A stretch of 64,000 bases of DNA from Streptomyces celluloflavus (GCA_000720995.1 JOEL01000055.1:16593-80592), one strand, 5' to 3'. Numbered from the stretch's first letter, positions 35,140 through 44,145 are shown. Notes: generated from the letters alone by a model not told the origin. Numbers and translations: made by a program.

Positions 35140-37716
35140 GTGTTCCGCCTCGTACTGAAGACGGTCAAGGAGCGCAAGAGCGGCTTCGTGGGGGCGTTCG
35201 TGGCGCTCTTCGGGGCGTCCGTCCTGATCACCGCGTTCGGCGTCATCCTCCAGTCCGGTATCGGCTCCGGGGTCCCGGTGCAGCGCTACGGCGCCGCCGC
35301 GGTGGTCGTGGCGGGCAAGCAGGAGTTCTCGGTCACCGAGGGCCGGAACACCAAGACCAGGAGCCTGCCCGGCCCGGTCGGCGTGGCACGCTCCCTGGCC
35401 GGCACCACGGCGTCGGTGCCCGGAGTGCGGCGGGCGGTGGCCGATCTGCGCTTCCCCACCGAACTGGTCGGCAAGGACGGCGAGATCCTCAAGGGCGACG
35501 ACGACCGGCGGACCCTGGGCACGACCTGGGCCGGTTCCGTACTCGGCCCGTTCGCCCGGGTCGGCGGCCGCGGCGCGGAGCGGCCCGGTGAGGTCGTGCT
35601 GGAGAAGTCCCTCGCCGACCGGGCCGGTGTCGCCACCGGCGGCACGGTGCGGCTGGCGACGACCCGGGCGGCCGCCGAATTCAAGGTCGTCGGCGTGGTC
35701 GCCTACCAGGGGCCCGGCGGCACACTGCGCAGTCCGCCGGTGTTCTTCTCCGACGCGCAGGCCCGCGAGCTCTACGGCCGCGACGACCAGGTCTCGGCGA
35801 TCGGCGTGCTCGCCACGAAGGGCACCGACCCCGGGGAACTCGCCGACCGGATCGGCAAGAAGCTCGGCGGGACCCCGGTGGACATCTACACCGGCGACGG
35901 GCGCAGCGGCGTGGAGAACCCGGACGTGGCCGCCGCGCGCGGCAGGCTCAAGGAGCTCGCGGGATCGCTGGGCGGCACGGTCATCTTGATCACGATGCTG
36001 GTGGTCAGCAGCACCCTGGCGCTGGGCGTGCACCAACGGCGCCGGGAACTGGCGCTGTTGCGGGCGGTCGGCGCGACGCCCCGGCAGATCCACAAGATGA
36101 TCGCCGGTGAGGCGCTGGTGATCTCGCTGCCGGCGTCGATGCTGGGCTGTCTGCCAGGGGTGCCGGCGGCGGAGGTGCTGCGCGGCGCACTCTCCCTCAT
36201 CGGCGTCGTACCGGGCGACTTCGCGTTCTCCTACGGTCCCGTCCCGATGCTCGCCGCGGTGGCCATCGGTGTGCTCACCGCGCAGGTCGCGGGGTTCGCG
36301 GTGGCCCGCAAGGTGGTGTCGATCCGGCCGGTGGAGGCGCTGAGCCGGTCAGGGACCGAGGAACCGACACTGGGCCGGGCCCGGATCGCCTTCGGGGTAC
36401 TGCTGCTGGTGCTCGGGCTGGCCGCCTCGCTGCTGCCGCTCTTCTTCGGCAGCATCTTCGCCGTCGCGGGCGCGGGCAGCGGCGGCCTCGTCATGGTCAT
36501 CGCCATCCTGATGCTGGCGCCGCCGGTGGTGGGCCGGGCGACCCGGCTGCTGGCGCGGCCCTTCCAGCGGCGGTTCGGCACGCTGGGCCGTCTGGCCGTC
36601 GCCAACACCCGGGCCAACGCCCGCCGGCTGGCCGCCGGCATCGGGCCGCTGATCCTGGCGATCGGCTTCGCCTCCGTCCAGCTGTTCATCCCCACCACCA
36701 CCTCCGAGGCGGCCGAGGAGCAGGCCGCGGCCGGGGTGATCGCCGACTACACGCTCAGCAGCGACGCCGGCGGTGTGCCGCCGGCCGCCACCGAGGACAT
36801 CCGGCGGCTGCCGGGCGTCGAGGCGGCGGCCGGGACCGTACGGATCAAGCTGTTCGCCTCCCGCAAGCTGCTGGACTCCCCGGAAATCTTCGACTACGAC
36901 GCGCAGGGCGTGACGCCGCGGAAGCTGGACAGGCTCCTCGATCTCCAGGTCGACAAGGGCGATCTGGCGGGCCTGGGCCAGGGCCCGGACACGGTCGCGC
37001 TCAGCGACGGCGCGGCGAGCACCCTGGGGGCCGGGGTGGGGGACAGGGTGCGGCTGCACCTGCCCGACGGCGCCCGGCAGGAGGCGAGGGTCGTCGCCGT
37101 CTACCGGCGCGGACTGGGCTTCGGCGATGTCACGCTGCCGCACGAAGCGGTGATCGCGCACAGCTCCGCACGGCTGGACGACTCCGTCCTGGTACGGCTC
37201 GCGCCGGGCGCGGACAAGCAGCAGGTCGCCGGTGAACTGGCGGAGACCAGCAGGAAGTACCCGGGCCTGAAGGTCATGGACGAGGGCGGGCTGCCGGTCG
37301 CCGAACAGCGGACGGCGTCGGCCGGACTGTTCGGCAGCGCCCTGCCGCTGGTACTCGTCTTCGGCTACATCGCGGTCGCGGTCGCCAACACACTGGTGAT
37401 GACGACACTGGGGCGGACCCGGGAGTTCGCCCTGCTGCGGCTGGTCGGGGCGACGCCCGAGCAGGTGATGCGGATGATGCGCACCGAGACGCTGATGGTC
37501 ATCCTGATCGCCGTGGTGGCCGGCACCGTCGTCCCGCTGCTGCCCCTGATGACGGTGAGCCTGGGGCTGACGTCCTCGCCGGTGCCGTACATCCCGCCGC
37601 TGCTGTACCTGGCCATCGTCGCGGCGACCTCGGCGCTGGCCGCGGCGGCGGTACTGCTGCCGACCAGGATGGCGCTGCGCACCCGCCCGGTGGACGCCAT
37701 CGGTATGCGCGAATAG
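35140..37716 (+). CDS. FtsX-type ABC transporter permease (module 2)
   Basis: This 858-residue permease has the same two-FtsX-domain plan as the module-1 protein. An N-terminal helix (about residues 18-42) precedes an extracytoplasmic domain, then the first FtsX domain with LLRAVGATPRQIHKMIAGEA. A middle pair of helices and a second extracytoplasmic domain follow. The C-terminal FtsX domain has FALLRLVGATPEQVMRMMRTE. It starts with GTG three bases after the ATPase stop. Cargo is unknown. Antimicrobial peptide or lipid export is the usual inference for such regulated modules. A nested hairpin follows about 55 bases after the stop. Confidence 0.92.
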   Translation: MFRLVLKTVKERKSGFVGAFVALFGASVLITAFGVILQSGIGSGVPVQRYGAAAVVVAGKQEFSVTEGRNTKTRSLPGPVGVARSLAGTTASVPGVRRAVADLRFPTELVGKDGEILKGDDDRRTLGTTWAGSVLGPFARVGGRGAERPGEVVLEKSLADRAGVATGGTVRLATTRAAAEFKVVGVVAYQGPGGTLRSPPVFFSDAQARELYGRDDQVSAIGVLATKGTDPGELADRIGKKLGGTPVDIYTGDGRSGVENPDVAAARGRLKELAGSLGGTVILITMLVVSSTLALGVHQRRRELALLRAVGATPRQIHKMIAGEALVISLPASMLGCLPGVPAAEVLRGALSLIGVVPGDFAFSYGPVPMLAAVAIGVLTAQVAGFAVARKVVSIRPVEALSRSGTEEPTLGRARIAFGVLLLVLGLAASLLPLFFGSIFAVAGAGSGGLVMVIAILMLAPPVVGRATRLLARPFQRRFGTLGRLAVANTRANARRLAAGIGPLILAIGFASVQLFIPTTTSEAAEEQAAAGVIADYTLSSDAGGVPPAATEDIRRLPGVEAAAGTVRIKLFASRKLLDSPEIFDYDAQGVTPRKLDRLLDLQVDKGDLAGLGQGPDTVALSDGAASTLGAGVGDRVRLHLPDGARQEARVVAVYRRGLGFGDVTLPHEAVIAHSSARLDDSVLVRLAPGADKQQVAGELAETSRKYPGLKVMDEGGLPVAEQRTASAGLFGSALPLVLVFGYIAVAVANTLVMTTLGRTREFALLRLVGATPEQVMRMMRTETLMVILIAVVAGTVVPLLPLMTVSLGLTSSPVPYIPPLLYLAIVAATSALAAAAVLLPTRMALRTRPVDAIGMRE

Positions 37717-37771
37717 CGCTGCGCCGGACGGCGGACAACGGCGCGCACCACGGCCGGTGGCGCACATCACG

Positions 37772-37804
37772 GCCGACGGGCTCCGCGGGAGCGGGACCGT
37801 CGGC
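37772..37804 (+). terminator. Nested hairpin terminator after the module-2 permease
   Basis: An outer stem, GCCGACGG with CCGTCGGC, encloses an inner GCTCC/GGAGC stem. Confidence 0.65.
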
Positions 37805-37959
37805 TGTCGCGCTGCCCCGGTCCTGCCCCGGCCCGACGGGCGCCCGGCGGCCGCGCAGGGCCCGGCACCGCGCCAACCGGCGCTATTTGCCTGCCACTTG
37901 ATGTCTCTGGCTGTCTGAACTCCCGGTGCCAGCCTGCTTTCGCGGAAAGCGCTGGTCTC

Positions 37960-38560
37960 GTGGAAAACATTGTTCCTGTGGAAAGAACGGGACCAAGCGA
38001 AGTCCTGGGATCTGCGGAAGGCGTGGAAGGCGTGGAAGGCGCGGAAGACGCAGCGGCCGGGGAAAACACGGCCGGAAAACCTGCGGAAGTCACGGACGGA
38101 GCGGCCGGACTGTCGCCCGTCCGGCAAAGGCTCCGGTTCCTCAACCGTTCCAGGACACGCGGGTCGGTCGGACTCACACCGTCTCGGTACGGCTCTCGGG
38201 CGCGCTGGAAGTCCCCGCGCTCCGGGCCGCGTCGGCCGCCGTCGTGCGCCGGCACCGGCTGCCGGGCGCCGTGCACCGCGAGGCGGAGGGCTGCTGTCGG
38301 CCGGAGTTCCGCCCGCCGGAGGAGAGCCTCGCCGCACTGCGCGCCGAACCGGTCCCGCCCGTCTGAACCGGACCCGCGTCCAGGCGGCCGGTGCGGGAAT
38401 TGTCACCAACCGACGAATATCCGCTGCGGGTAAGGCTGTTGATCGTCGGCGCGCGGACTACGTACCGGTCATCGTCGTGCACGAGATCGCCACCAACGAC
38501 CGGTCGCTGACGCTGCTGACCGACGACGGATGTGCGCCAGGCGCCGTTCGGCCCGGCGGA
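37960..38560 (+). pseudogene. Decayed NRPS condensation-domain remnant
   Basis: Three frames in succession carry pieces of a condensation domain. From a GTG at 37960, a repeat-rich leader runs into GLSPVRQRLRFLNR, matching core motif C1. Near 38145 one base appears missing, and the next frame continues FQDTRVGRTHTVSVRLSGAL and VPALRAASAAVVRRHR. After a stop near 38366 a third frame gives ADYVPVIVVHEIATNDRSLTLLTDD, which matches the region around catalytic motif HHxxxDG, here changed to HExxxND. No adenylation or carrier domain follows. This is a broken fragment of a non-ribosomal peptide synthetase or free condensation protein, lying 1.1 kb from a DAHP synthase. The leader includes four 9-bp repeats (38014-38049). 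Confidence 0.6.
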
Positions 38561-38615
38561 GGAAGGTGGCGCGCTCGACACCGGCCCGGACGGAGAGTGG
38601 GGCGGGCGCTTCGGG

Positions 38616-39263
38616 TCAGGCAGCCGGATCGGCCGGCCAGGGCGGCGGCGCGCGCTGCGTGGGCGGCCACGTCGGGAAGGCGACGGGCGGGAAGGCGTCG
38701 CACACCGAGGTCGGCAGCCGCACCGCGCCGGTTTCCTGGCCGTACCGGACGGTCTCCCGGAAGAGCGTCGGCGTCGCGTCCGGGCCGCCGCGCAACACCT
38801 CCCGCGCGGGCAGCGGCTCCCGGTGCCGGGCGGCCTCGTAGCGGAGAGGGGCCAGGAAGCCGAACGCGCACCCGGCGCCTGGCAGTTCGTGGTCCGCGGT
38901 CCGCGGTGGACAGTTCCCGCGCGGCCCGCAGCAGCGGTCACACCTGCGCGGAGCGGGTGCAGCCGAACCGGTCGCGGCCTTCGTCGGCTCCGGTGCCGGG
39001 ACCTTCGGCGTGGGCCAGGTCGCACGGCTCGGCGGCGGTGCCCGGCGCGGGACGCAGCGTGGCCGCGCCGTCGACCTCGATGTGCCGGGCGAAGAGCCGG
39101 ACCCCGGTGAGCCGGCCGTGCCCGACGACCGCCGGGCGGCGGTCCGCCCACGCCCGGCGAGATTCTCCGGCAGGAACGCCGGGCGTCGGCCCGCCGCCCC
39201 GGTCAGCGGCACATACAGTGCCGGCGGGTCGTGCGCAGGCAGCGGAGGCGCGGTGACCTGCAC
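38616..39263 (-). pseudogene. Decayed reading frame of unknown family
   Basis: From a GTG at 39263 three frames must be joined to give a protein-like sequence. The pieces are PALYVPLTGAAGRRPAFLPE; then RPAVVGHGRLTGVRLFARH and VDGAATLRPAPGTAAEP in a second frame; a short piece LRAGVTAAAGRAGTVHRGPR in a third; then back to the first with FGFLAPLRYEAARHREPLP and FRETVRYGQETGAVRLPTS to a stop at 38616. The coherent character across shifted frames suggests recent decay of a real gene. I cannot name the family. Confidence 0.4.
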
Positions 39264-39517
39264 GGAAAGGGCCGGGACGGGGGAGTCGGCGGAGCCAGGG
39301 GGGAGCGGTGGTGCGCGTGTGGTCCGCCACCTATCCGGCGGCGTTTACCGGTGCGTTGCCCGGCATCCGAACTCCTCGGGTTCGCGGGCATTCCCCGTCA
39401 GCGGGACGGCGGCCGGTGAAAAGCCGCGGAAAAGCTGGCGAAAAGGGAGAGGAAAGAGAAGGGGCAAGGGAAGATGAGGGGGCCGGCGGCAGATCCGGTG
39501 GATGACCGGTGAAGCGG
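39264..39517. other. Gene-free purine-rich stretch before the DAHP synthase
   Basis: No credible coding frame. The plus strand becomes strongly purine-rich near 39415-39480 (runs of GAAAAG and GGAAAG words). Part of this may lie in the transcript leader of the DAHP synthase. Confidence 0.4.
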
Positions 39518-39646
39518 CACGGCAAGTGGACACGGCAAGTGAACACGGTGAGTGAAACAGCCGCGCAGTGAGCGGAGCCAGACCCGTGGCGCACGGAGCG
39601 GGCCGGACGCGCGCCCTACCTGACGGCACACATCTGACAGCACACA
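39518..39646 (+). repeat. Direct repeats upstream of the DAHP synthase
   Basis: Three 13-bp units, CACGGCAAGTGGA and two close variants, lie at 39518-39556. Two units of CTGAC(G/A)GCACACA spaced 14 bp lie at 39620-39646, ending 40 bases before the start codon. The second pair could be regulatory. Confidence 0.5.
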
Positions 39647-39685
39647 CGTAACGGAATTGAACCCGAACTCATTCTGGGGGCTGTG

Positions 39686-41083
39686 ATGAAGGAACCCGCA
39701 CAAGAGGGCCACATCGGTTCGACGCGGATCGCCCCGCCGCGCCCCGCGCCCCTGCCGGGCCCGGCCGGTGCGGTGGACGCCCCGCTCGCCACCGCCCAGC
39801 AGCCGCAGTGGCCCGACCCGGCCGAACGCGACGCCGTGGTGGCCGAGTTGAGAGCCGCGCCCCAGCTGGTCTTCGCCGAGGAGTGCGACCGGCTGCGGGA
39901 GCGGCTGGCGGCGGTGGCGCGCGGTGAGGCGTTCCTGCTCCAGGGCGGCGACTGTGCGGAGACCTTCGGACAGACCTCCGCCGACGCGATCAGCGGCAAG
40001 CTGCGCACCCTGCTCCAGATGGCGGTGGTGCTCACGTACGCCGCGTCGATGCCGGTCGTCAAGGTCGGCCGGATGGCGGGCCAGTACGCCAAGCCCCGCT
40101 CCAGGCCGACCGAGACCCGCGACGGTGTCACGCTGCCGGTCTACCGGGGCGACGCGGTCAACGGTCTGGAGTTCACCGCGGCCGCGCGCCGACCCGACCC
40201 GCGCCGGATGCGCCGGATGTACGACGCGTCGACCACTACCCTCAACCTCGTCCGCGCCCTGACCCAGGGCGGCTTCGCCGATCTGCGCCAAGTGCACGCC
40301 TGGAACCGGGGGTTCGTCGCCGACTCGCCCGCCGCCGGGCGCTACGAGGAACTGGCCGACGGGATCGATCGCACCCTGCTGTTCATGCACGCCTGCGGGG
40401 TGGAGCCCAACGGTGTGCAGACCGCCGAGTTCTTCGTCAGCCACGAAGGGCTGCTGCTGGACTACGAGCGGGCGCTGACCCGTACGGACGAGCGGTCCGG
40501 GCTGCCGTACGCGACCAGCGGCCACCTCGTCTGGGTCGGGGAGCGCACCCGCCGGCCGGACGGCGCGCATATCGACTTCCTCAGCCGGATCCGCAACCCC
40601 GTCGCCGTCAAGATCGGCCCGGACACCCGGCCGGACGACATCCTCGGCTACCTCGACCGGCTCGACCCGCACCGCGAGCCCGGCCGGCTCACGTTCGTGG
40701 CGCGGATGGGCGCCGAGCGGGTACGCGACCGGCTGCCGGCCCTGGTGACGAAGGCGGTCGAGGCCGGCGCGCGGGCCGCCTGGGTCTGCGACCCGATGCA
40801 CGGCAACACCTACCAGACGCCCAGCGGCCACAAGACCCGCCGCTTCGACGTCATCCTCGACGAGGTCCAGGGTTTCTTCGAGGTCCACCAGCAATTGGGC
40901 ACGCACGCCGGCGGCATCCATGTGGAGTTCACCGGCAACGACGTGACCGAATGCGTCGGCGGCGGCAGCGCCGTGGGCGTCGAGGACCTGCCCCGCCGGT
41001 ACGAGACCGCCTGCGACCCCCGGCTCAACCACAGTCAGTCCCTCGACCTCGCGTTCCGGGTCGCCGAGATGCTCGGCGGCTGA
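39686..41083 (+). CDS. Class II DAHP synthase (3-deoxy-7-phosphoheptulonate synthase)
   Basis: This 465-residue enzyme catalyses the first step of the shikimate pathway, joining phosphoenolpyruvate and erythrose 4-phosphate. Class II signatures are clear: LLQGGDCAETF near residue 90, KVGRMAGQYAKPRS, RMYDASTTTLNLVR, HACGVEPNG, SHEGLLLDYE, WVCDPMHGNTYQT and GGIHVEFTGNDVTEC. The ATG at 39686 has GGGGG just upstream. A GTG one codon earlier is possible. Class II enzymes serve primary aromatic synthesis in actinomycetes but also occur in antibiotic clusters. The neighbouring NRPS fragment leaves either role open. No other shikimate gene is adjacent. Confidence 0.95.
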   Translation: MKEPAQEGHIGSTRIAPPRPAPLPGPAGAVDAPLATAQQPQWPDPAERDAVVAELRAAPQLVFAEECDRLRERLAAVARGEAFLLQGGDCAETFGQTSADAISGKLRTLLQMAVVLTYAASMPVVKVGRMAGQYAKPRSRPTETRDGVTLPVYRGDAVNGLEFTAAARRPDPRRMRRMYDASTTTLNLVRALTQGGFADLRQVHAWNRGFVADSPAAGRYEELADGIDRTLLFMHACGVEPNGVQTAEFFVSHEGLLLDYERALTRTDERSGLPYATSGHLVWVGERTRRPDGAHIDFLSRIRNPVAVKIGPDTRPDDILGYLDRLDPHREPGRLTFVARMGAERVRDRLPALVTKAVEAGARAAWVCDPMHGNTYQTPSGHKTRRFDVILDEVQGFFEVHQQLGTHAGGIHVEFTGNDVTECVGGGSAVGVEDLPRRYETACDPRLNHSQSLDLAFRVAEMLGG

Positions 41084-41182
41084 CGGCACCGGACCGCTCG
41101 CGGAATGCGGAATGTGGATACGGACCGCTCCGCGAAAGCCCGACCGGCTGTGGAGACCGCGGCTGGACTCGACGGCGCGCGC

Positions 41183-41230
41183 GAACACTTCGGGCGCCCC
41201 CTCATCCCGAGGCGGGCGCCCGAAGTGTTC
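41183..41230. terminator. Strong bidirectional terminator
   Basis: A perfect 16-bp stem, GAACACTTCGGGCGCC with GGCGCCCGAAGTGTTC, and a 16-base loop lie between the convergent DAHP synthase and acyltransferase genes. A pyrimidine-rich tract follows on the plus strand. Confidence 0.88.
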
Positions 41231-41262
41231 TCCCCCTTCTCTCCTGCCCCGTCCCGCTCCCC

Positions 41263-42492
41263 TCAGAGCAGGTAGAGGGCGAAGGCGGAGAAGCCGACGG
41301 CCAGCCCCCCTGCGAGTATTCGGGTGGTGCGGGTCACTCCCGTCCAGGGCAACTCGAACCTCCGGGTCACCTGGGCGATCAGGATGAGAATCGCGGCGAA
41401 GAGCGGCAGCCACGGCAACCGGGTCAGCATCCAGGCGGCGAAGTCCGGCGACGTGGTCAGACCGTGCACCGCACCCAGGTACGACGCCGGGAGGGCGGCC
41501 GCGACCATCGCGGTCTGGTGCCAGCAGAGGATCGTCATCGCCGAGGCGTTGACGGCCGTGACCGGCGCCCACAGCACGGGCCGTTCGAGCAGCGCGGCGA
41601 TCCGGTCCCGCAGCAGGATCGCGGCGCCGGACTGCGCGGCGGCCAGGGCGATGACCAGCAGCGACGGCGGATGCGAGTTGGTCCGGTCCTGACCGGGGAC
41701 ACCGACCATGCTCGCCGGATAGTGGAAGACCAGCAGCAGGACCGCGAACAGCGCCGCACCGCCGAGGAGAAGCAGCCAGGCACCGCGCCGGCCGAGCCGC
41801 TTCTCGCCCCAGGAGACACCGAGCTGGTACGCGAACATCCAGCCGGGGAAGAGGCTGATCAGTCCGACCCAGTACGGAATCGAGTCTGCGAACGGGCCGT
41901 AGCGCAGGAAGTCGACGATCGCGATCGTCGCCACCAGCGGCGCCGCGGCCCAGGCCCCGAGCCGCCGGTTGGCGGCCATGCAGTACGGCGTCAGCACCGT
42001 CACGACGGCGTACACGCACACGAACCACAGCGGCTGGACGACCAGCGTCGCCGCCGTGTGGATCGTCGTCTCGGGCACCCCGGCCACGTACAGCAGCGGG
42101 GCCAGCAGGGCCCAGACGGCGGTGACCCCGACGGCGGGCCGCAGCAGGCGGGCCAGCCGGCCGCGTACCCAGCGGCCCGTCGGCTCGCCCCGCTCGGCGG
42201 CGCGCCGGAAGGACTGCACGGAGGCATAGCCGCCGACCAGGAAGAAGATGCCCAGCATCTGGAGCACCCAGGTGATGGGCGCGAGGGGAGCGAACGTCGA
42301 CAGCGGGCTGGCGTTGTGCAGCGAGGTGTCGGGATCGCGGACGAAGCCGCCGATGAGCCAGTGGCCGGTCGGCACGGCGAGCAGCGCCAGCGCCCGCAGC
42401 CCGTCAATGGCGCGGTCCCGCTGAACCGGGGTACGGCTCCCGATCGTGCTGAGCTGAAGGGTTCGCGGACGAGTCCGCTCGTCCAGGCTCAT
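41263..42492 (-). CDS. Acyltransferase-3 family membrane protein
   Basis: This 409-residue protein has about ten transmembrane helices. The N-terminal RDRAIDGLRALALLAVPTGHW is the family's conserved first helix, with the expected Arg and His. LGIFFLVGGYASVQSFRR and the late ILCWHQTAM segment also fit. Such proteins transfer acyl groups to surface sugars or secondary metabolites across the membrane. ATG 42492 is chosen because it opens 25 residues before the domain and overlaps the stop of a ten-codon frame that has a good ribosome site, implying translational coupling. An in-frame ATG at 42555 lacks a ribosome site. The acceptor molecule is unknown. Confidence 0.85.
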   Translation of the reverse strand: MSLDERTRPRTLQLSTIGSRTPVQRDRAIDGLRALALLAVPTGHWLIGGFVRDPDTSLHNASPLSTFAPLAPITWVLQMLGIFFLVGGYASVQSFRRAAERGEPTGRWVRGRLARLLRPAVGVTAVWALLAPLLYVAGVPETTIHTAATLVVQPLWFVCVYAVVTVLTPYCMAANRRLGAWAAAPLVATIAIVDFLRYGPFADSIPYWVGLISLFPGWMFAYQLGVSWGEKRLGRRGAWLLLLGGAALFAVLLLVFHYPASMVGVPGQDRTNSHPPSLLVIALAAAQSGAAILLRDRIAALLERPVLWAPVTAVNASAMTILCWHQTAMVAAALPASYLGAVHGLTTSPDFAAWMLTRLPWLPLFAAILILIAQVTRRFELPWTGVTRTTRILAGGLAVGFSAFALYLL

Positions 42493-42521
42493 GCTTTCGC
42501 ATTCCGTGTCAGACGCGGCAT
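42489..42521 (-). CDS. Possible leader peptide (MPRLTRNAKA) coupled to the acyltransferase
   Basis: An ATG at 42521 is preceded by GGAGAAGAGG and opens only ten codons. Its TGA overlaps the acyltransferase ATG as ATGA. The acyltransferase start itself has only a weak ribosome site, so re-initiation after this short frame is plausible. Confidence 0.4.
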   Translation of the reverse strand: MPRLTRNAKA

Positions 42522-42848
42522 GGCTGCGTTCCTCTTCTCCCTCAGGGCCGGGCATTTGACCGTTCGTGTGAACGCTTCAATGCTCGTCCGAGAGCCGAAA
42601 AGAAGCAGTGAGGCCAGCGCCCCAACCGAGGTGGTGCGGACTGCACTTCACCCCCGGGGGCCGCCTGCCCCCGGACCCCCCAGCCAGCCCTACCCCCGGC
42701 CTCCCGTTCACCCCCGCCGCGATGTCCGCCGGGCCCCGTCCCGAGGCGCGCCGAACCAGGGCACTGCGGAGCGTGAGGTCGAAGGACGGGACGGGAGTGC
42801 CCCCCTTTCCCGCGTCAACTCGCCTGTTCGACCGACCCAGTTGCCGCC
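42522..42848. other. Intergenic region upstream of the acyltransferase
   Basis: Contains the control region of the acyltransferase, including an inverted repeat at 42556-42579, then C-rich non-coding DNA. I see no gene. Confidence 0.45.
42556..42579. promoter_or_regulatory. Inverted repeat upstream of the acyltransferase
   Basis: CGTTC-GTGT-GAACG with imperfect TTGA/TCAA extensions lies about 35-60 bases before the possible leader peptide. It is a candidate operator. Confidence 0.35.
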
Positions 42849-42885
42849 TTCCCCCCCCGCCGGTCATGGGCGGCGGCGGGGGGAA
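42849..42885 (-). terminator. Hairpin terminator after the SGNH hydrolase
   Basis: A C-rich arm, TTCCCCCCCCGCCG, pairs with CGGCGGCGGGGGGAA with small register slips, starting eight bases after the stop codon. Confidence 0.55.
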
Positions 42886-42892
42886 ATCGGTG

Positions 42893-44077
42893 TCAGGCGC
42901 TGTTGTCCGTGAAAGGTCCGGTAGCGGTGAAGGCCAGCTCAGCGAAGCGGGTGCCGATGCGGCGGTGCGTGGCGGCGTCCGGGTGGAGCTCGTCGGGCAG
43001 GGGCAGCTCGGCGGAGTCGGCCGCACCGTAGAGGGCGCGGCCGTCGAGGAGGTGCAGGTTCGGGTCCTCGGCCGCCCGCTGCGCCACGATCCGGGCCAGC
43101 TCGTCCCGGATGACGTTCAGCGTCAGCTTCCCGCTCGCGCGCTCCGCCGGATCGCCCGCGGCCCGGAACCGCAGCTGCCCGGTGCCGAGGGTGGCGAAGT
43201 CCGGGGCGGTGGGGCCGGGGGTGTCCTCGTGGATGGGGCAGAAAATGGGCGAGACGACCAGCAGCGGTGTGGTGGGGTGGCCGTCGCGGATCGTGTCGAG
43301 GAAGCCGTGGACGGCGGGGGTGAAGGCGCGCAGGCGCATCAGATCGGCGTTGACCAGATTGATGCCCATCTTGACGCTGATCAGGTCGGCGGGGGTGTCG
43401 CGCAGGGCACGCGCGGTGAACGGGTCGAGCAGGGCGCTGCCGCCCAGACCCAGGTTGATCAGTTCCACACCGCCGAGGGAAGCGGCGAGCGCGGGCCAGA
43501 TGGCGGTGGGGCTGGCGGCGTCGGAGCCGTGGCTGATCGAACTCCCGTGGTGCAGCCAGACTCTGCGGCCCCGGTCCGGCGCGGGCTCGACGGGGGCGTC
43601 GGTGCGCAGGGCGACGAGTTCGGTGGTCTCGTTGTACGGCAGCCAGATCTCGACGTCCTTGTCGCCGTCGGGCAGCTCGGTGAAGCGGAGGGTGCCGGGC
43701 GGGCCGGGCCGGCTCTCGGCGGTCCAGGTGGCCATGTCGATGGCCAGGGTGTTGCCACCGGTCACAGTGGCCTGGCCGGTCAGGCGGCCGTCGACGAGCA
43801 GGTCGTATATACCCTCCGGACGGGGCGGCGCGCCCACGTAGACCTGCTTGGTGGGCACCGTGTCCAGCTCGATGGCGGTGGCCCGGGTCCGGAAGACCAG
43901 CCGGACACCGGAGGGCTGGGACTCCGACCTGGCGAGCTGCTCGTCGGAGCACTGGGCACGGGCGCGGGCGGGCAGCCGGTGCGGCAGGACGCCATGTGCG
44001 GTGTGTTCCAGTTCGAGGGCGCCGCGCAGGATGTCCGTGGTGATGGGCGTGGTGATCCAGTTGTGCTCGGTGTTCAT
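42893..44077 (-). CDS. SGNH/GDSL-family hydrolase
   Basis: This 394-residue protein has an N-terminal beta-rich domain of about 160 residues, as seen in two-domain carbohydrate esterases. An SGNH hydrolase domain follows: block I HHGSSISHGSD with the catalytic Ser, block II LGLGGSALLD, block III KMGINLVNAD and block V DELHPDAATH supplying Asp and His. No signal peptide is visible, so it is probably cytoplasmic. Likely reactions are deacetylation or ester hydrolysis of sugars or lipids. ATG 44077 has AGGTGAG five bases upstream. It follows a TetR-family gene on the same strand after 145 bases of repetitive DNA. Confidence 0.85.
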   Translation of the reverse strand: MNTEHNWITTPITTDILRGALELEHTAHGVLPHRLPARARAQCSDEQLARSESQPSGVRLVFRTRATAIELDTVPTKQVYVGAPPRPEGIYDLLVDGRLTGQATVTGGNTLAIDMATWTAESRPGPPGTLRFTELPDGDKDVEIWLPYNETTELVALRTDAPVEPAPDRGRRVWLHHGSSISHGSDAASPTAIWPALAASLGGVELINLGLGGSALLDPFTARALRDTPADLISVKMGINLVNADLMRLRAFTPAVHGFLDTIRDGHPTTPLLVVSPIFCPIHEDTPGPTAPDFATLGTGQLRFRAAGDPAERASGKLTLNVIRDELARIVAQRAAEDPNLHLLDGRALYGAADSAELPLPDELHPDAATHRRIGTRFAELAFTATGPFTDNSA

Positions 44078-44145
44078 TGTTCTCACCTGTCGATCAAGAT
44101 GCTCGAAGTGCGCTGGAGTGCGGGCGCGTTGGTGCGCGATGCGCC

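Noticed and set aside
39398-42028. Long minus-strand open frame opposite the DAHP synthase
   Set aside because: It is a GC-codon shadow of the DAHP synthase and of the acyltransferase gene, with no motif or ribosome site.
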